Shown here piece after piece: positions 1 to 8,070 of a DNA stretch of 64,000 nucleotides. The translations under genes were made by a program, and so were the position numbers. The DNA lies in NCBI RefSeq assembly GCF_020531965.1, contig NZ_JAJAWH010000011.1, positions 1 through 64,000 of the forward strand, in the 5' to 3' direction. A model generated the notes under the pieces. It made no database searches. It was not told the origin of the DNA and saw only the letters and a list, made by a program, of their open reading frames with translations. How positions within the stretch are numbered: the first letter of the stretch is position 1; each line of letters opens with the position of its first letter. Source of the DNA: Pseudorhizobium xiangyangii (lineage in GTDB: Bacteria > Pseudomonadota > Alphaproteobacteria > Rhizobiales > Rhizobiaceae).

Positions 1-37
1 TCTCATCACGAAAACAAACGGCCCTTGAGCCGATCTC

Positions 38-64
38 AAGCGCCGCCCAAAAAGCGGCGCTTTT
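38..64 (+). terminator. Rho-independent-type terminator of an upstream transcript
   Basis: A GC-rich 9-bp inverted repeat (AAGCGCCGC at 38-46, GCGGCGCTT at 54-62) is followed by a short T run. It probably ends a transcript that begins before the window. No gene is visible in bases 1-37. Confidence 0.6.
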
Positions 65-150
65 GCTGTGTAATGGGAAAAGTTCAGGGTATGCTTGTCG
101 TGCGTCCCTTACTCGAGACAAATCGCCTCCGGCAATTTGCTCGGCACTAC

Positions 151-203
151 GCATAAACCGCAACGCGGTTTACGCAATCGCGATAAATCCAAAAGGGATT
201 TAC
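151..203. repeat. Two adjacent short palindromes upstream of tRNA-fMet
   Basis: GCATAAACCGC (151-161) faces GCGGTTTACGC (165-175) across a 3-base loop, with one wobble pair. A second, 7-bp element (TAAATCC at 184-190, GGATTTA at 196-202) follows within 10 bases. Both have the form (A)TAAA-CC/GG-TTTA. They lie just before the tRNA and may be promoter-region structure or small interspersed palindromes; the role is unknown. Confidence 0.4.
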
Positions 204-209
204 GCTTAA

Positions 210-286
<77 letters not shown>

Positions 287-289
287 AAA

Positions 290-313
290 CAATCAAACAA
301 TCAAACAATCAAA
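290..313 (+). repeat. Three tandem copies of CAATCAAA
   Basis: The octamer CAATCAAA occurs three times head to tail immediately 3' of the tRNA, at 290-297, 298-305 and 306-313. It sits in the 3' trailer before the terminator-like stem. Slippage could make the copy number variable between strains; no function is implied. Confidence 0.8.
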
Positions 314-322
314 CCCAAAAAA

Positions 323-341
323 GCCCCGCATGGGGCCGTTT
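323..341 (+). terminator. Short terminator-like hairpin after tRNA-fMet
   Basis: GCCCC and GGGGC pair around a GCAT loop and are followed by CGTTT. The stem is only 5 bp and the T tract is weak, so this is a plausible but not certain end of the tRNA transcript. Confidence 0.45.
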
Positions 342-649
342 GCGTTGCTCACATCTCCACATCCAGCCCGGAAAACAGGTCGTGCAGGGAAGCGCGCTTC
401 TGACGTGTCGTGGAAAGTCCATTCCACCGGGTTCGAAGCCCCATCGTCACGCTGGGTAAAAAAGTGATCCCGGCGGCCTGCAAATTTGCCCACGCAAAAG
501 CCGAAGCCCATGGGGCGGCCGACACCAACTCCGGCCCGGAATTGACTTCCGACGCCTGTCATGTGCACGATGGCTATATTAGCGTCAGCCTCACTTGCCG
601 AGGCCACTGTTCACTTGGAGAATTCCTCACGGTCAGATCGGGTGTCTAT
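342..649. other. Intergenic stretch with no gene supported
   Basis: About 300 bases lie between the tRNA trailer and the glycosyltransferase-like gene. An open frame runs in from 410 into that gene, but its translation shows no family-like residues and the downstream ATG at 650 begins the conserved part. I see no RNA gene or repeat here. Confidence 0.5.
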
Positions 650-1354
650 ATGCGAGATGATGTTGCGCGGATCTTTATCGGGTTCGATTCAAAGGAAGTC
701 GTAGCTTACCACGTCCTATGCCAGAGCATCCTGGAACACTCATCCATCCCCGTGGCATTTTCGCCGATTGTGCTAGATAACCTCCGGGGCATATTCACCA
801 GGGAACGCAACCCTCTTCAGTCCACCGAATTTTCCTTTTCCAGATTTCTTGTCCCCTATCTCAGCAACTTTGAAGGATGGTCGATCTTCATGGACTGCGA
901 CATGCTGGCGCGAGCCGATATCGCAGAACTCTGGTCGTTGAGGGATGAGATGTACTCGGCCATGTGCGTGAAGCACGATTATGTGCCGAAGGTGGAGACA
1001 AAGTTTCTCGGGCAGACGCAGACGAAATACGAGAAAAAAAACTGGTCGAGCATGATCCTGTTCAACAATGCCAAATGCACGGCGCTGTCGAAGGATTACG
1101 TGAACACAGCAACAGGCCTGCAATTGCATCAGTTTAAGTGGCTCGGTAGCGAAGAGCAGATCGGCGAGATCCCGGTCACCTGGAACTATCTGGTCAACGA
1201 ATATGAGCACAGGACGGATGCCCGCCTTGTGCATTTCACCGATGGCGGCCCGTATTTCGAGGACTACAAAAACGACGACTATGCGGGGGAGTGGTTCGCC
1301 CTGCGCGATCGCGTTGTTTCGGTGCAGGAAAAAGTGAGCCAGCCGGCGCAGTAG
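650..1354 (+). CDS. Glycosyltransferase-like protein (nucleotide-sugar transferase fold)
   Basis: The 234-residue product resembles small GT8-type (glycogenin/LgtC-like) glycosyltransferases. It opens with a beta strand RIFIGFDSKE, as in donor-binding Rossmann-like domains. The region SRFLVPYL (about 64-71) leads into IFMDCDML, giving a DxD-type metal/nucleotide-sugar site at residues 82-84. Near the end VHFTDGGPYF resembles the conserved His-containing tail of GT8 enzymes. The ATG at 650 is preferred because the open frame upstream of it has no conserved content. The stop is 4 bases from the next gene, so the two are probably co-transcribed. The acceptor is unknown; a role in surface polysaccharide is inference. 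Confidence 0.65.
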   Translation: MRDDVARIFIGFDSKEVVAYHVLCQSILEHSSIPVAFSPIVLDNLRGIFTRERNPLQSTEFSFSRFLVPYLSNFEGWSIFMDCDMLARADIAELWSLRDEMYSAMCVKHDYVPKVETKFLGQTQTKYEKKNWSSMILFNNAKCTALSKDYVNTATGLQLHQFKWLGSEEQIGEIPVTWNYLVNEYEHRTDARLVHFTDGGPYFEDYKNDDYAGEWFALRDRVVSVQEKVSQPAQ

Positions 1355-1358
1355 GATC

Positions 1359-2204
1359 ATGAGCACCATCGAATCCGGAGGAAATCCCGAAGCGAAGAGC
1401 ATCTCGGGGCTCACTCTATCTGACGATTGGCGCAGGGTTCTGGCACCTTATTCCCACATCGTCCTGGTGGCTAACAGTACAATCGTGAATGTTGCCGATA
1501 TTGTACGGGAATATCCACCCACAGCGCTCTTCGTGTTTTTCAACAAGGTCTACAAGATTCTGGACGAGCCCTTTGAAGGCAACGCCGTTCTTGTCTCACG
1601 AGCACAGCCCAACGGCGCCAATATCGTTTACCGGGGTGAGGTTGGGGAGGTCGTGTCCTTTTTCGAGAAGGCAAACTTCCTGGGGATCATGAACATCCGG
1701 CTGGGCCAGGAGGAGAAGCTGAATTCTGCAGCCGACTTCAATGGGGAGCCGACCGCCCATCTAGACCTCGTCGGGCTTTGCCAGGATTTCTATACGGAAG
1801 GCAAGCTCCCCACCAGCGGCTTCGCAATGGCATTGTGGCTTGCCGATCTGGGGATCCCGGCGTCGATCGTTCTCGCAGGCTTTTCGGCCAGGCGCAGCGA
1901 GAAATGGCGGCTGGTCTCAGTTCATGACTGGAACCTGGAGCAGACCTTCCTTCGGACGTTTGCGCGGCTAGGAAGGATAGATCTTCACGGCGGCATCGAA
2001 CAGAATGCCTATAAGAACCTCGCAAAACGCTTTCCTGAAATTTCGGCAGAAGACATTGCGCTATCCGCAGCTGAAGTACTGTCCGAAAGGCTTGCAGATA
2101 CGAATGCTGAAGTTGATAAGCTCATCTCGCTCACCAACATCATCAGGGCCGGCGATAATTTCCTGCGCCGCCTGAAGCCGCGCATGTTCAAGAAGCGCTC
2201 GTAG
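1359..2204 (+). CDS. Sialyltransferase (GT29)-like hypothetical protein
   Basis: The 281-residue product begins 4 bases after the preceding glycosyltransferase-like gene. It is not recognised with certainty. LVLVANS-like residues at 35-40, PTSGFAMALWLADLG at 151-165 and VHDWNLEQ at 188-195 recall, in order, the nucleotide-binding, small and H-x4-E type motifs of GT29 sialyltransferases. The spacing is looser than in the eukaryotic family. There is no signal peptide or clear membrane segment. The C-terminus is basic (PRMFKKRS). With the upstream gene it suggests a surface-glycan modification pair; the donor and acceptor cannot be read from the sequence. Confidence 0.45.
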   Translation: MSTIESGGNPEAKSISGLTLSDDWRRVLAPYSHIVLVANSTIVNVADIVREYPPTALFVFFNKVYKILDEPFEGNAVLVSRAQPNGANIVYRGEVGEVVSFFEKANFLGIMNIRLGQEEKLNSAADFNGEPTAHLDLVGLCQDFYTEGKLPTSGFAMALWLADLGIPASIVLAGFSARRSEKWRLVSVHDWNLEQTFLRTFARLGRIDLHGGIEQNAYKNLAKRFPEISAEDIALSAAEVLSERLADTNAEVDKLISLTNIIRAGDNFLRRLKPRMFKKRS

Positions 2205-2247
2205 GCCTAGGAACAAGTTATGGAAGCATGGCACGCTGGCGGAGCTG

Positions 2248-2976
2248 CTAGCTTGGGACCTGACCACGCCAAAGGGGAACTCCCGTTGCCGAAGCGACCT
2301 CGGCATCGGCAGTGAATACCGGATACCGGCGTGCCATCAGCCTTTGCAGTACCGCGCTATCCATATCACTGTGAAACCGCGGCAGATTTGATTGATTGTA
2401 AGCGTGCCCGGTCGCCTTGGGGTTGATTCCTGTCACGATCACCGCAGGCGCTCCGTTGTGGAGAGCGAACAGGATGGCGTTGATGCCGTTCGAGCACTTG
2501 GCTTCTGTTTCCAGCTCGACAGTCCTGAACCCCGAGACGCGATCCAGCAGTGCCATTCGTTGATAGCGATTGACGATATGGAGATGCTCGTACTGATAAT
2601 TGAAGTCTCGCAGCCCTTCCTGCAGCGCCGGCATACCGTTACGCCACAGAAGGACGTGAAGCTCGCCAGTACGCCGGCCGTCGAGCACGCGCCGCACTTC
2701 GACGGCGTTGGTGTTCGTTCCCCGTATCTGGTTGAACATCATGAAGGTGATATCGGGAGCATTCACGCCCCAGTTCTCGGTTACGATCTGCGAACCATTG
2801 ACGGAAATCACGCGGTAGCTCCGATCGAAACCGACTGGTTTGTTCGATACAGGCGCAGACCCGACCACGACGACCGGTCCTTCAAGAGAAACGGAACTTA
2901 AAGGGGGCGAAGGCCGCGTGAGCGAGTACTTCAGGTGGCGATAGAGACGAATCCTTGCATCGTTTAAGAACGCCAT
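2248..2976 (-). CDS. Hypothetical GT29-like protein, convergent to the pair above
   Basis: The 242-residue product shows VVVGSAP at 36-42, SVNGS at 58-62 and SNGINAILFALHNGA at 162-176 followed by VTGI. These match the order of a glycine-rich donor-binding loop and the (S/T)-x-G small motif of sialyltransferase-like folds. The resemblance to the convergent neighbour is of the same type. The N-terminus is basic and amphipathic (RLYRHLKYSL), so membrane association is possible. The gene stands alone on the minus strand, 43 bases from the stop of its convergent neighbour. No function should be assigned beyond putative glycosyltransferase fold. Confidence 0.45.
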   Translation of the reverse strand: MAFLNDARIRLYRHLKYSLTRPSPPLSSVSLEGPVVVVGSAPVSNKPVGFDRSYRVISVNGSQIVTENWGVNAPDITFMMFNQIRGTNTNAVEVRRVLDGRRTGELHVLLWRNGMPALQEGLRDFNYQYEHLHIVNRYQRMALLDRVSGFRTVELETEAKCSNGINAILFALHNGAPAVIVTGINPKATGHAYNQSNLPRFHSDMDSAVLQRLMARRYPVFTADAEVASATGVPLWRGQVPS

Positions 2977-3154
2977 TCGTCACCTTCGAGCACGACGAGT
3001 TGCAGCGGGCCGCTTCCGCACATCATCGGTCACCCCCGCAGGAGGGTCAAGCACCCGATGAGGGCTCGCCACGGCCATCGTCCGTTCTCCGCTGCGGCTT
3101 GCATCGACCGCCTGAATAGGGTTGGTTCTCTTCAGTGAGGGCAGACTGGACACG

Positions 3155-4885
3155 ATGACCGCACCGCAGATCGGGATATTTCTTTTACTGGGCGTGATGC
3201 TGATCGGCTTCGCGCTGGGCAGGTTCCGATATGAACTGGTCGCCCTCTTGGGTCTGGCGGCAGGTGTGCTTTTCGGATTCGTGCCGACAGGCGCGGTCTT
3301 CGCGGGCTGGTCCAGCCCGACGGTCATCACAGTCATCGAGATCCTGCTGATCGTTCAGGCGCTCGGAAACTCGCAGGTCATCGGCGGGGCCTCCACGGCA
3401 CTTGAGTGGCTTGGCAATGATCGCCGACGCATAGTGCTCTCGCTTTGCGGGCTTGGCGCCTTCCTCTCTGCCTTCATGAACAATATCGGCGCCTTGGCGC
3501 TGGTCATGCCTTTGGCGGTGTCGGCAACAGAGCGGTATTCGGTCACGCTTCGCGAAATACTCATGCCGCTGTCGTTTGCCACGCTTCTCGGTGGTCTGGG
3601 CACAGTGGTCGGCACGCCTGCCAATCTCATCGGAAGCGAGTTGATCGCGGTAACGCGCGGTTATCCTGTCGGCTTTTTCGAAATCGGCGCGATCGGCGTG
3701 CCCCTGACCCTCGCCGGTCTGGGCTACATTTTCCTTACCACGGCGAGCGGCCGCGCTGATGCGATGGCGACGGAGCGGCAGAACGCCGAGGACACGCGCT
3801 TGGTTGTCATGGAAGCCCGGCTGCCTGCAGGCTCGGTTATGATCGGCCAGAGCATTGAGGCTCTTCATGCCGAACATCGGATCACGGTCCATAACATTGT
3901 GCGCGACAACCGTTTTGTCTTTGGCGCTGCCAGCCGCATTGTCATGGTCGGGGACGTGCTGGTCATGACTGCGCCCAGGCAGGTAGCCGACCAGGCGGTT
4001 GCCTCCAGGATGCTGGCTCTTCCAGGAGACCGGAGAGCCCCGCCCGATACCGTGCGCGTCGATGCCGTGGTCCTTCCTGACAGCATCTATGTGGGATCGC
4101 CGGTGGAGAACCTGTTCGCCGGTCAAACGGGTATTGTGGTTCAGGCGGTCGGTATTACGTCACGGCGAATCGAGGGGCGGCTGGCGGATGTCCAGCTGGC
4201 GGTTGGGGATGTGCTTGCGATCCGTGGCGCGCCTGCAGCGATTGAGGAGGAGTGCACGGAAAGTGGCTTGCTGCAGGTGGCGACGGTTCCCCAGCCGGCC
4301 GAGCAGAAGTCGGACCTCGTTCCCGTCGCCGTTTTTGTCGCGGGCATCGTCGCAACCGCGGTCGTCGGTGTGGAACCAGCACTCGCCTTCGGCGCGGTGG
4401 TCCTGGTGCTTGCCCTATTGGGCCGGCTATCCATCCGGCGTGGGCTGGAAAGCATGCATTGGCCGAGCATCATCATGCTGGCATCCATGATACCGCTTGG
4501 CTCGGCGGTCGCGACCACGGGCGCTGCGACGGCGTTGGCGGATCTGATCCTTGTCGCTGTTCCGGAAAGCAGCGGTATGATGCTAACGGCCGTCATGCTG
4601 CTCCTGGCTGTTTTGCTCACCCCGTTTGTCAATAACCCTTCGACCGTCCTGATCCTTGCGCCGATCGGAATTGCGGTGGCGGAACGCTACGGGGTGCCGA
4701 CCGAGCCGGTCATCGTCGCCATCACGGTTGGCGCTTCGCTGGATTTCATGACCCCGTTCGGGCACCACAACAACACCTTGGTTATGGGAGTGGCCGGCTA
4801 CAGCTTTCTCGACTTCCTGCGTCGGGGTGCGCCGCTCGTCCTTCTGAGCGTATGTGTAACGCTGGCCTGCCTGCAGTTCCTTTAG
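3155..4885 (+). CDS. SLC13/DASS-family anion permease with two internal RCK_C (TrkA-C) domains
   Basis: The 576-residue integral membrane protein has about five helices in its N-terminal half. Two cytosolic TrkA-C-like domains follow (about residues 215-285 and 305-370, each ending in a VGDVL-type strand), and then a second set of helices. The motifs NNIGALALVMPLA and NNPSTVLILAP are the paired hairpin signatures of the family, and TPFGHHNNTLVMG near the C-terminus matches its substrate-site consensus. Members carry sulfate, dicarboxylates or other oxyanions, probably with Na+ or H+. The ATG at 3155 is preferred to a TTG at 3122 because the conserved membrane part starts there. Its closeness to the sulfate operon makes a sulfur oxyanion plausible, but that is inference. 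Confidence 0.85.
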   Translation: MTAPQIGIFLLLGVMLIGFALGRFRYELVALLGLAAGVLFGFVPTGAVFAGWSSPTVITVIEILLIVQALGNSQVIGGASTALEWLGNDRRRIVLSLCGLGAFLSAFMNNIGALALVMPLAVSATERYSVTLREILMPLSFATLLGGLGTVVGTPANLIGSELIAVTRGYPVGFFEIGAIGVPLTLAGLGYIFLTTASGRADAMATERQNAEDTRLVVMEARLPAGSVMIGQSIEALHAEHRITVHNIVRDNRFVFGAASRIVMVGDVLVMTAPRQVADQAVASRMLALPGDRRAPPDTVRVDAVVLPDSIYVGSPVENLFAGQTGIVVQAVGITSRRIEGRLADVQLAVGDVLAIRGAPAAIEEECTESGLLQVATVPQPAEQKSDLVPVAVFVAGIVATAVVGVEPALAFGAVVLVLALLGRLSIRRGLESMHWPSIIMLASMIPLGSAVATTGAATALADLILVAVPESSGMMLTAVMLLLAVLLTPFVNNPSTVLILAPIGIAVAERYGVPTEPVIVAITVGASLDFMTPFGHHNNTLVMGVAGYSFLDFLRRGAPLVLLSVCVTLACLQFL

Positions 4886-5400
4886 CTTGCCTGGTTCCGG
4901 GCATAGCCTCCCATAAGAAGGTGGCGTTCCGCCGTGGGGCGGTGCCGCTCCAGCTGAGCGGCACCGTCTTCGAAGGAGAGCGAAAATTCAGACCGGAATA
5001 TCTCCGCCAGGTGCCACTTGTCTCGGGCGTTGCCTTGGCGGACGCGCGCGACGGCCTGCATCAACTCGGCGATGACGAGGATCGTCCGATGGGCTTCCGC
5101 TAGAGAAATTGTAGCAGAGGGGAGCACGATCACCGGGATTTTCGACGTTCGCAGCGTCGTGCCGTTTCGCCAGAGCAAAAAGTTGCGCCAGTCTGCGGCG
5201 CGGACAACAAAGCCGTCGGTAATGAGTTCGGTTACATATGTGTTCACCGTGGTCGACCGGCAGGGAGCGGCGCTGACAGGTGCCGTCGTCATGCAGAGAA
5301 GCACGCGCAGATGCCAAGGCACGACGATTATGGCGTTGCAATCCTTGGCCCCGACGCTTTGTCTTGCGTGGTCTGCTCGTGTCGCATTGTGGTGAGACAT
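4882..5400 (-). CDS. Hypothetical protein, unrecognised
   Basis: A 172-residue open frame fills the gap between the SLC13-type permease and the Rrf2 gene. It converges on the permease with a 4-base overlap and diverges from the Rrf2 gene. The composition is protein-like: an extended middle (RNFLLWRNGT, IPVIVLPSAT) and a helical part (EAHRTILVIAELMQAVARV), with no transmembrane segment. A second Met at codon 37 could be the true start. I do not recognise the family. The opposite frames in the same interval look less natural, and leaving them out would open a 600-base empty gap. Confidence 0.4.
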   Translation of the reverse strand: MSHHNATRADHARQSVGAKDCNAIIVVPWHLRVLLCMTTAPVSAAPCRSTTVNTYVTELITDGFVVRAADWRNFLLWRNGTTLRTSKIPVIVLPSATISLAEAHRTILVIAELMQAVARVRQGNARDKWHLAEIFRSEFSLSFEDGAAQLERHRPTAERHLLMGGYARNQAS

Positions 5401-5414
5401 GGCGTTACCATATT

Positions 5415-5436
5415 ATCTCTATCGTGATACTAGTCT
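5415..5436 (+). promoter_or_regulatory. Candidate operator copy 1 (ATCTCTAT-N8-TAGTCT), upstream of the Rrf2 gene
   Basis: ATCTCTAT (5415-5422) and TAGTCT (5431-5436) are separated by 8 bases, about 90 bases before the Rrf2 start codon and just upstream of the divergent hypothetical gene. The same bipartite word with identical spacing recurs before the sulfate-binding protein gene (6120-6141). A shared regulator, most simply the Rrf2 protein between them, is inferred. Confidence 0.5.
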
Positions 5437-5525
5437 AATGTGAACGGTTGGAATTGCTAGCCATGCCTTGCGTTATGGCGAATCCACCGGAGCACCACGG
5501 AGGAGGCCCGAGACATGAGAAGCGC

Positions 5526-5966
5526 ATGATTTCGCAAAAGGCCAGATATGCGTTGAGAGCACTCATCGCTCTTGCGCGCTCGGAAGAAGACTGCCCCAGG
5601 ACGATTTCCGAAATCGCGATCGTACAGAAGATCCCGAAAAAGTTTCTCGAGCAGATCATGCTGGATCTCAAGCACCAGGGGCTTGTTGCCAGCCGGCGCG
5701 GCAAACAGGGCGGCTATCTCCTGCTCAGGCCGGCGGACAAGATCACGTTCGGAGAGATACTGCGCATCATCGATGGGCCTATCGCGCCACTGCCCTGCTT
5801 GTCGCAGACGGCCTATCGCCGTTGCGCGGATTGTGACGGCGAGAGCCTGTGCGACGTCCGCGACGTCTTTCAGAATGTTGCGGATGCAACTCGAGAGATC
5901 CTGTTTTCGACGACGATCGCCGACGCCATTGCCGGTTCGACACCAGAGGATTTGCTGCAGGTATAG
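5526..5966 (+). CDS. Rrf2-family transcriptional regulator, probable sulfur-assimilation regulator
   Basis: The 146-residue product starts with the canonical Rrf2 N-terminus (MISQKARYALRAL). A winged helix-turn-helix spans about 1-65 (KKFLEQIMLDLKHQGLVASRRGKQGGY), then the dimer helix. Four cysteines at 91, 100, 103 and 109 (C-x8-C-x2-C-x5-C) occupy the region where IscR and RirA hold an Fe-S cluster; the spacing differs from IscR, so a cluster or a thiol/persulfide sensor are both possible. The ATG at 5526 was chosen over an in-frame ATG at 5448 because all family conservation begins at 5526. It is 199 bases upstream of the sulfate ABC operon and in the same direction, which suggests control of sulfate uptake in response to cysteine or sulfide status. 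That role is inference. Confidence 0.85.
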   Translation: MISQKARYALRALIALARSEEDCPRTISEIAIVQKIPKKFLEQIMLDLKHQGLVASRRGKQGGYLLLRPADKITFGEILRIIDGPIAPLPCLSQTAYRRCADCDGESLCDVRDVFQNVADATREILFSTTIADAIAGSTPEDLLQV

Positions 5967-5970
5967 CGAC

Positions 5971-5984
5971 GGATGGTGCCATCC
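5971..5984. repeat. 14-bp inverted repeat just after the Rrf2 gene
   Basis: GGATGG and CCATCC are separated by TG, only 4 bases after the Rrf2 stop codon. There is no T run behind it, so it is not a typical terminator; it could be an operator or chance. Confidence 0.3.
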
Positions 5985-6119
5985 ATCTGAATTTGGTTTA
6001 TCCTGATGCCTCGTCAAATAGGCGCGTTCTTCTATTTTGTTTCTGTCTGTTGGTTTGTGAATTGCGCGCAGGATTGCCGAAGGGAAACACTTTTTCGCTG
6101 CTCCTATTGGTAGTTGACC

Positions 6120-6141
6120 ATCTCTATAAGGTAGGTAGTCT
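6120..6141 (+). promoter_or_regulatory. Candidate operator copy 2 and promoter region of the sulfate operon
   Basis: ATCTCTAT (6120-6127) and TAGTCT (6136-6141) repeat the word seen before the Rrf2 gene with the same 8-base spacer. TTGACC at 6114-6119 lies directly upstream and could be a -35 box, with TAGTCT in the -10 position (16-base spacer). The overlap of operator and promoter would suit repression. The ribosome-binding site GGAGGGAAG follows at 6154-6162 before the ATG at 6166. Confidence 0.5.
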
Positions 6142-6165
6142 TTTGCCATCCACGGAGGGAAGACG

Positions 6166-7191
6166 ATGTCTAAATATATTCAAGCACTCGGTGCGCTTGC
6201 ACTCAGTCTGTCTTTGACAGTCGGGGTTTTCGTTCCTGCGCACGCGGAAACGCAGCTCCTGAACGTGTCCTATGACCCTACACGCGAGCTCTATAAGGAT
6301 TTCAACGCGGCGTTCGCCAAGCACTGGAAGGCGGAGACGGGCGAGGATGTCACGATTCAGCAGTCGCATGGCGGTTCCGGCAAGCAGGCCCGTTCCGTCA
6401 TCGATGGACTGGAGGCCGACGTCGTGACGCTGGCGCTCGAAAGCGATATCAATGCCATAGTCGATAACAGCGGCAAGATTGCTGCCGACTGGCGGGGTCG
6501 TCTGCCGAACAACTCCTCGCCATATACCTCGACGATCGTCTTCCTGGTTCGCAAGGGCAACCCGAAGGGCATCCTCAACTGGGGCGACCTGGTCAAGGAC
6601 GACGTGCAGATCGTGACGCCGAACCCGAAGACCTCCGGTGGCGCCCGCTGGAACTATCTTGCCGCCTGGGCCTGGGCGAACGAGGAGTACAAGGGCGATC
6701 AGGAGAAGATCAAGGCTTACGTCGCTGATCTCTATAAGCACGCTCCCGTTCTCGACACCGGCGCACGCGGTTCGACGGTGACCTTCGCGCAACGTCAGAT
6801 CGGCGACGTCCTGCTCGCCTGGGAAAACGAAGCCTATCTGGCGGGCGAGGAATTCGGTGAGGATGCATTCGACATCGTTGTTCCGCCGATCTCCATCCTG
6901 GCTGAGCCGCCGGTTGCTGTCGTTGACGCCAACGTCGATGCTAAGGGCACCCGCAAAGTTGCTGAAGCCTATCTTCAGTACCTCTATTCGGACGAAGGCC
7001 AGAACCTCGCAGCCAAGCATTTCTACCGTCCGTCCAAGCCGGATGTCGTGGATCCTGAACTTCTGAAGGCGCTGCCGGACGTGAAGCTCGTCACTATCGA
7101 CGATCCGCTCTTCGGCGGTTGGAAGAAGGCACAGCCCGAGCATTTTGGCGACGGCGGGATCTTCGACCAGATCTACAAGCCAGGCAACTAA
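6166..7191 (+). CDS. Sulfate/thiosulfate ABC transporter, periplasmic binding protein
   Basis: The 341-residue product has a Sec signal peptide ending about AHA-ET (residues 25-29) and the Sbp/CysP family signatures. These are [12 protein letters not shown] after cleavage, [13 protein letters not shown] (the oxyanion-binding loop), and [18 protein letters not shown] in the middle. It binds sulfate or thiosulfate in the periplasm and delivers it to CysTW. It is the first gene of the operon, 18 bases before cysT. Sbp and CysP cannot be told apart by eye, so no symbol is given. The strong Shine-Dalgarno sequence fits high expression of a binding protein. Confidence 0.95.
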   Translation: MSKYIQALGALALSLSLTVGVFVPAHAETQLLNVSYDPTRELYKDFNAAFAKHWKAETGEDVTIQQSHGGSGKQARSVIDGLEADVVTLALESDINAIVDNSGKIAADWRGRLPNNSSPYTSTIVFLVRKGNPKGILNWGDLVKDDVQIVTPNPKTSGGARWNYLAAWAWANEEYKGDQEKIKAYVADLYKHAPVLDTGARGSTVTFAQRQIGDVLLAWENEAYLAGEEFGEDAFDIVVPPISILAEPPVAVVDANVDAKGTRKVAEAYLQYLYSDEGQNLAAKHFYRPSKPDVVDPELLKALPDVKLVTIDDPLFGGWKKAQPEHFGDGGIFDQIYKPGN

Positions 7192-7209
7192 GGGCGAACT
7201 GGATCACGC

Positions 7210-8070
7210 ATGGCCGATACCACTGCCGTTTCAGGACAGTGGCGACTGAAGCAGCCGAGCATCATCCCCGGTTTCGGGATGACGCTCGGCTTTTCCCTCG
7301 CTTACCTGTCCCTCATCATTCTCATTCCCATCGCTGGCCTGATCTGGCGCAGCGCATCGCTGGGCTGGTCCGGCTTCTTTTCGGTTCTTGCCGATACGCG
7401 CACCCAGGACGCTCTCTTCATCAGCTTTGGAACCGCCTTCGTGGCGGCTTTGATCAACGCAATCTTTGGCGTGATCGTTGCCTGGATTCTCGTCCGCTAC
7501 GAGTTCCCGGGGCGTCGCCTGATAGACGCGATGGTCGATCTTCCCTTCGCTCTGCCAACGGCGGTCGCAGGCATAGCGCTTGCGACGCTCTATGCGCCAA
7601 AGGGATGGATAGGCTCACTTTTCATGCCCTTCGATCTGCGCATCGCGTTTACGCCGCTCGGCATCATCGTCGCCCTTGTCTTCATTGGGCTGCCCTTCGT
7701 GGTCCGGACCGTTCAGCCGGTCATGGAGGAAATCGATCGCGAAGTTGAGGAAGCTGCCGCCACGCTCGGCGCCAACCGTTTCCAGACCATCACCCGCGTG
7801 CTCCTGCCGGGCCTGATGCCGGCAATCCTGACGGGGTTCGCGCTCGCATTTGCGCGTGGGGTCGGCGAATATGGCTCGGTTATATTCATCGCCGGCAACA
7901 TTCCCTATGTCTCCGAGATTGCTCCGCTTCTGATCGTTATCCGGCTGGAGGAATTCAACTATGCCGGGGCAACGGCAATCGCCACCATCATGCTCCTGAT
8001 TTCCTTCACGATGCTACTCGTCATCAATCTCATTCAGGCCTGGAGCCGCCGGAGGTACGGTCATGGTTGA
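7210..8070 (+). CDS. cysT: Sulfate ABC transporter permease CysT (CysU)
   Basis: The 286-residue inner-membrane subunit has about six helices and the sulfate-permease signatures. These are [19 protein letters not shown] (about residues 113-131), a cytoplasmic EAA loop ([22 protein letters not shown]) that docks on the ATPase, and [14 protein letters not shown] near the C-terminus. With CysW it forms the membrane channel for sulfate and thiosulfate. It starts 18 bases after the binding-protein gene and overlaps cysW by 8 bases, implying translational coupling. Confidence 0.95.
   Translation: MADTTAVSGQWRLKQPSIIPGFGMTLGFSLAYLSLIILIPIAGLIWRSASLGWSGFFSVLADTRTQDALFISFGTAFVAALINAIFGVIVAWILVRYEFPGRRLIDAMVDLPFALPTAVAGIALATLYAPKGWIGSLFMPFDLRIAFTPLGIIVALVFIGLPFVVRTVQPVMEEIDREVEEAAATLGANRFQTITRVLLPGLMPAILTGFALAFARGVGEYGSVIFIAGNIPYVSEIAPLLIVIRLEEFNYAGATAIATIMLLISFTMLLVINLIQAWSRRRYGHG

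Noticed and set aside
290-313. CRISPR-like array after tRNA-fMet
   Set aside because: Three 8-base direct copies without spacers form a simple tandem repeat, not a CRISPR.
410-649. N-terminal extension of the first glycosyltransferase-like gene
   Set aside because: Eighty extra codons without family resemblance; the conserved fold starts at the ATG at 650.
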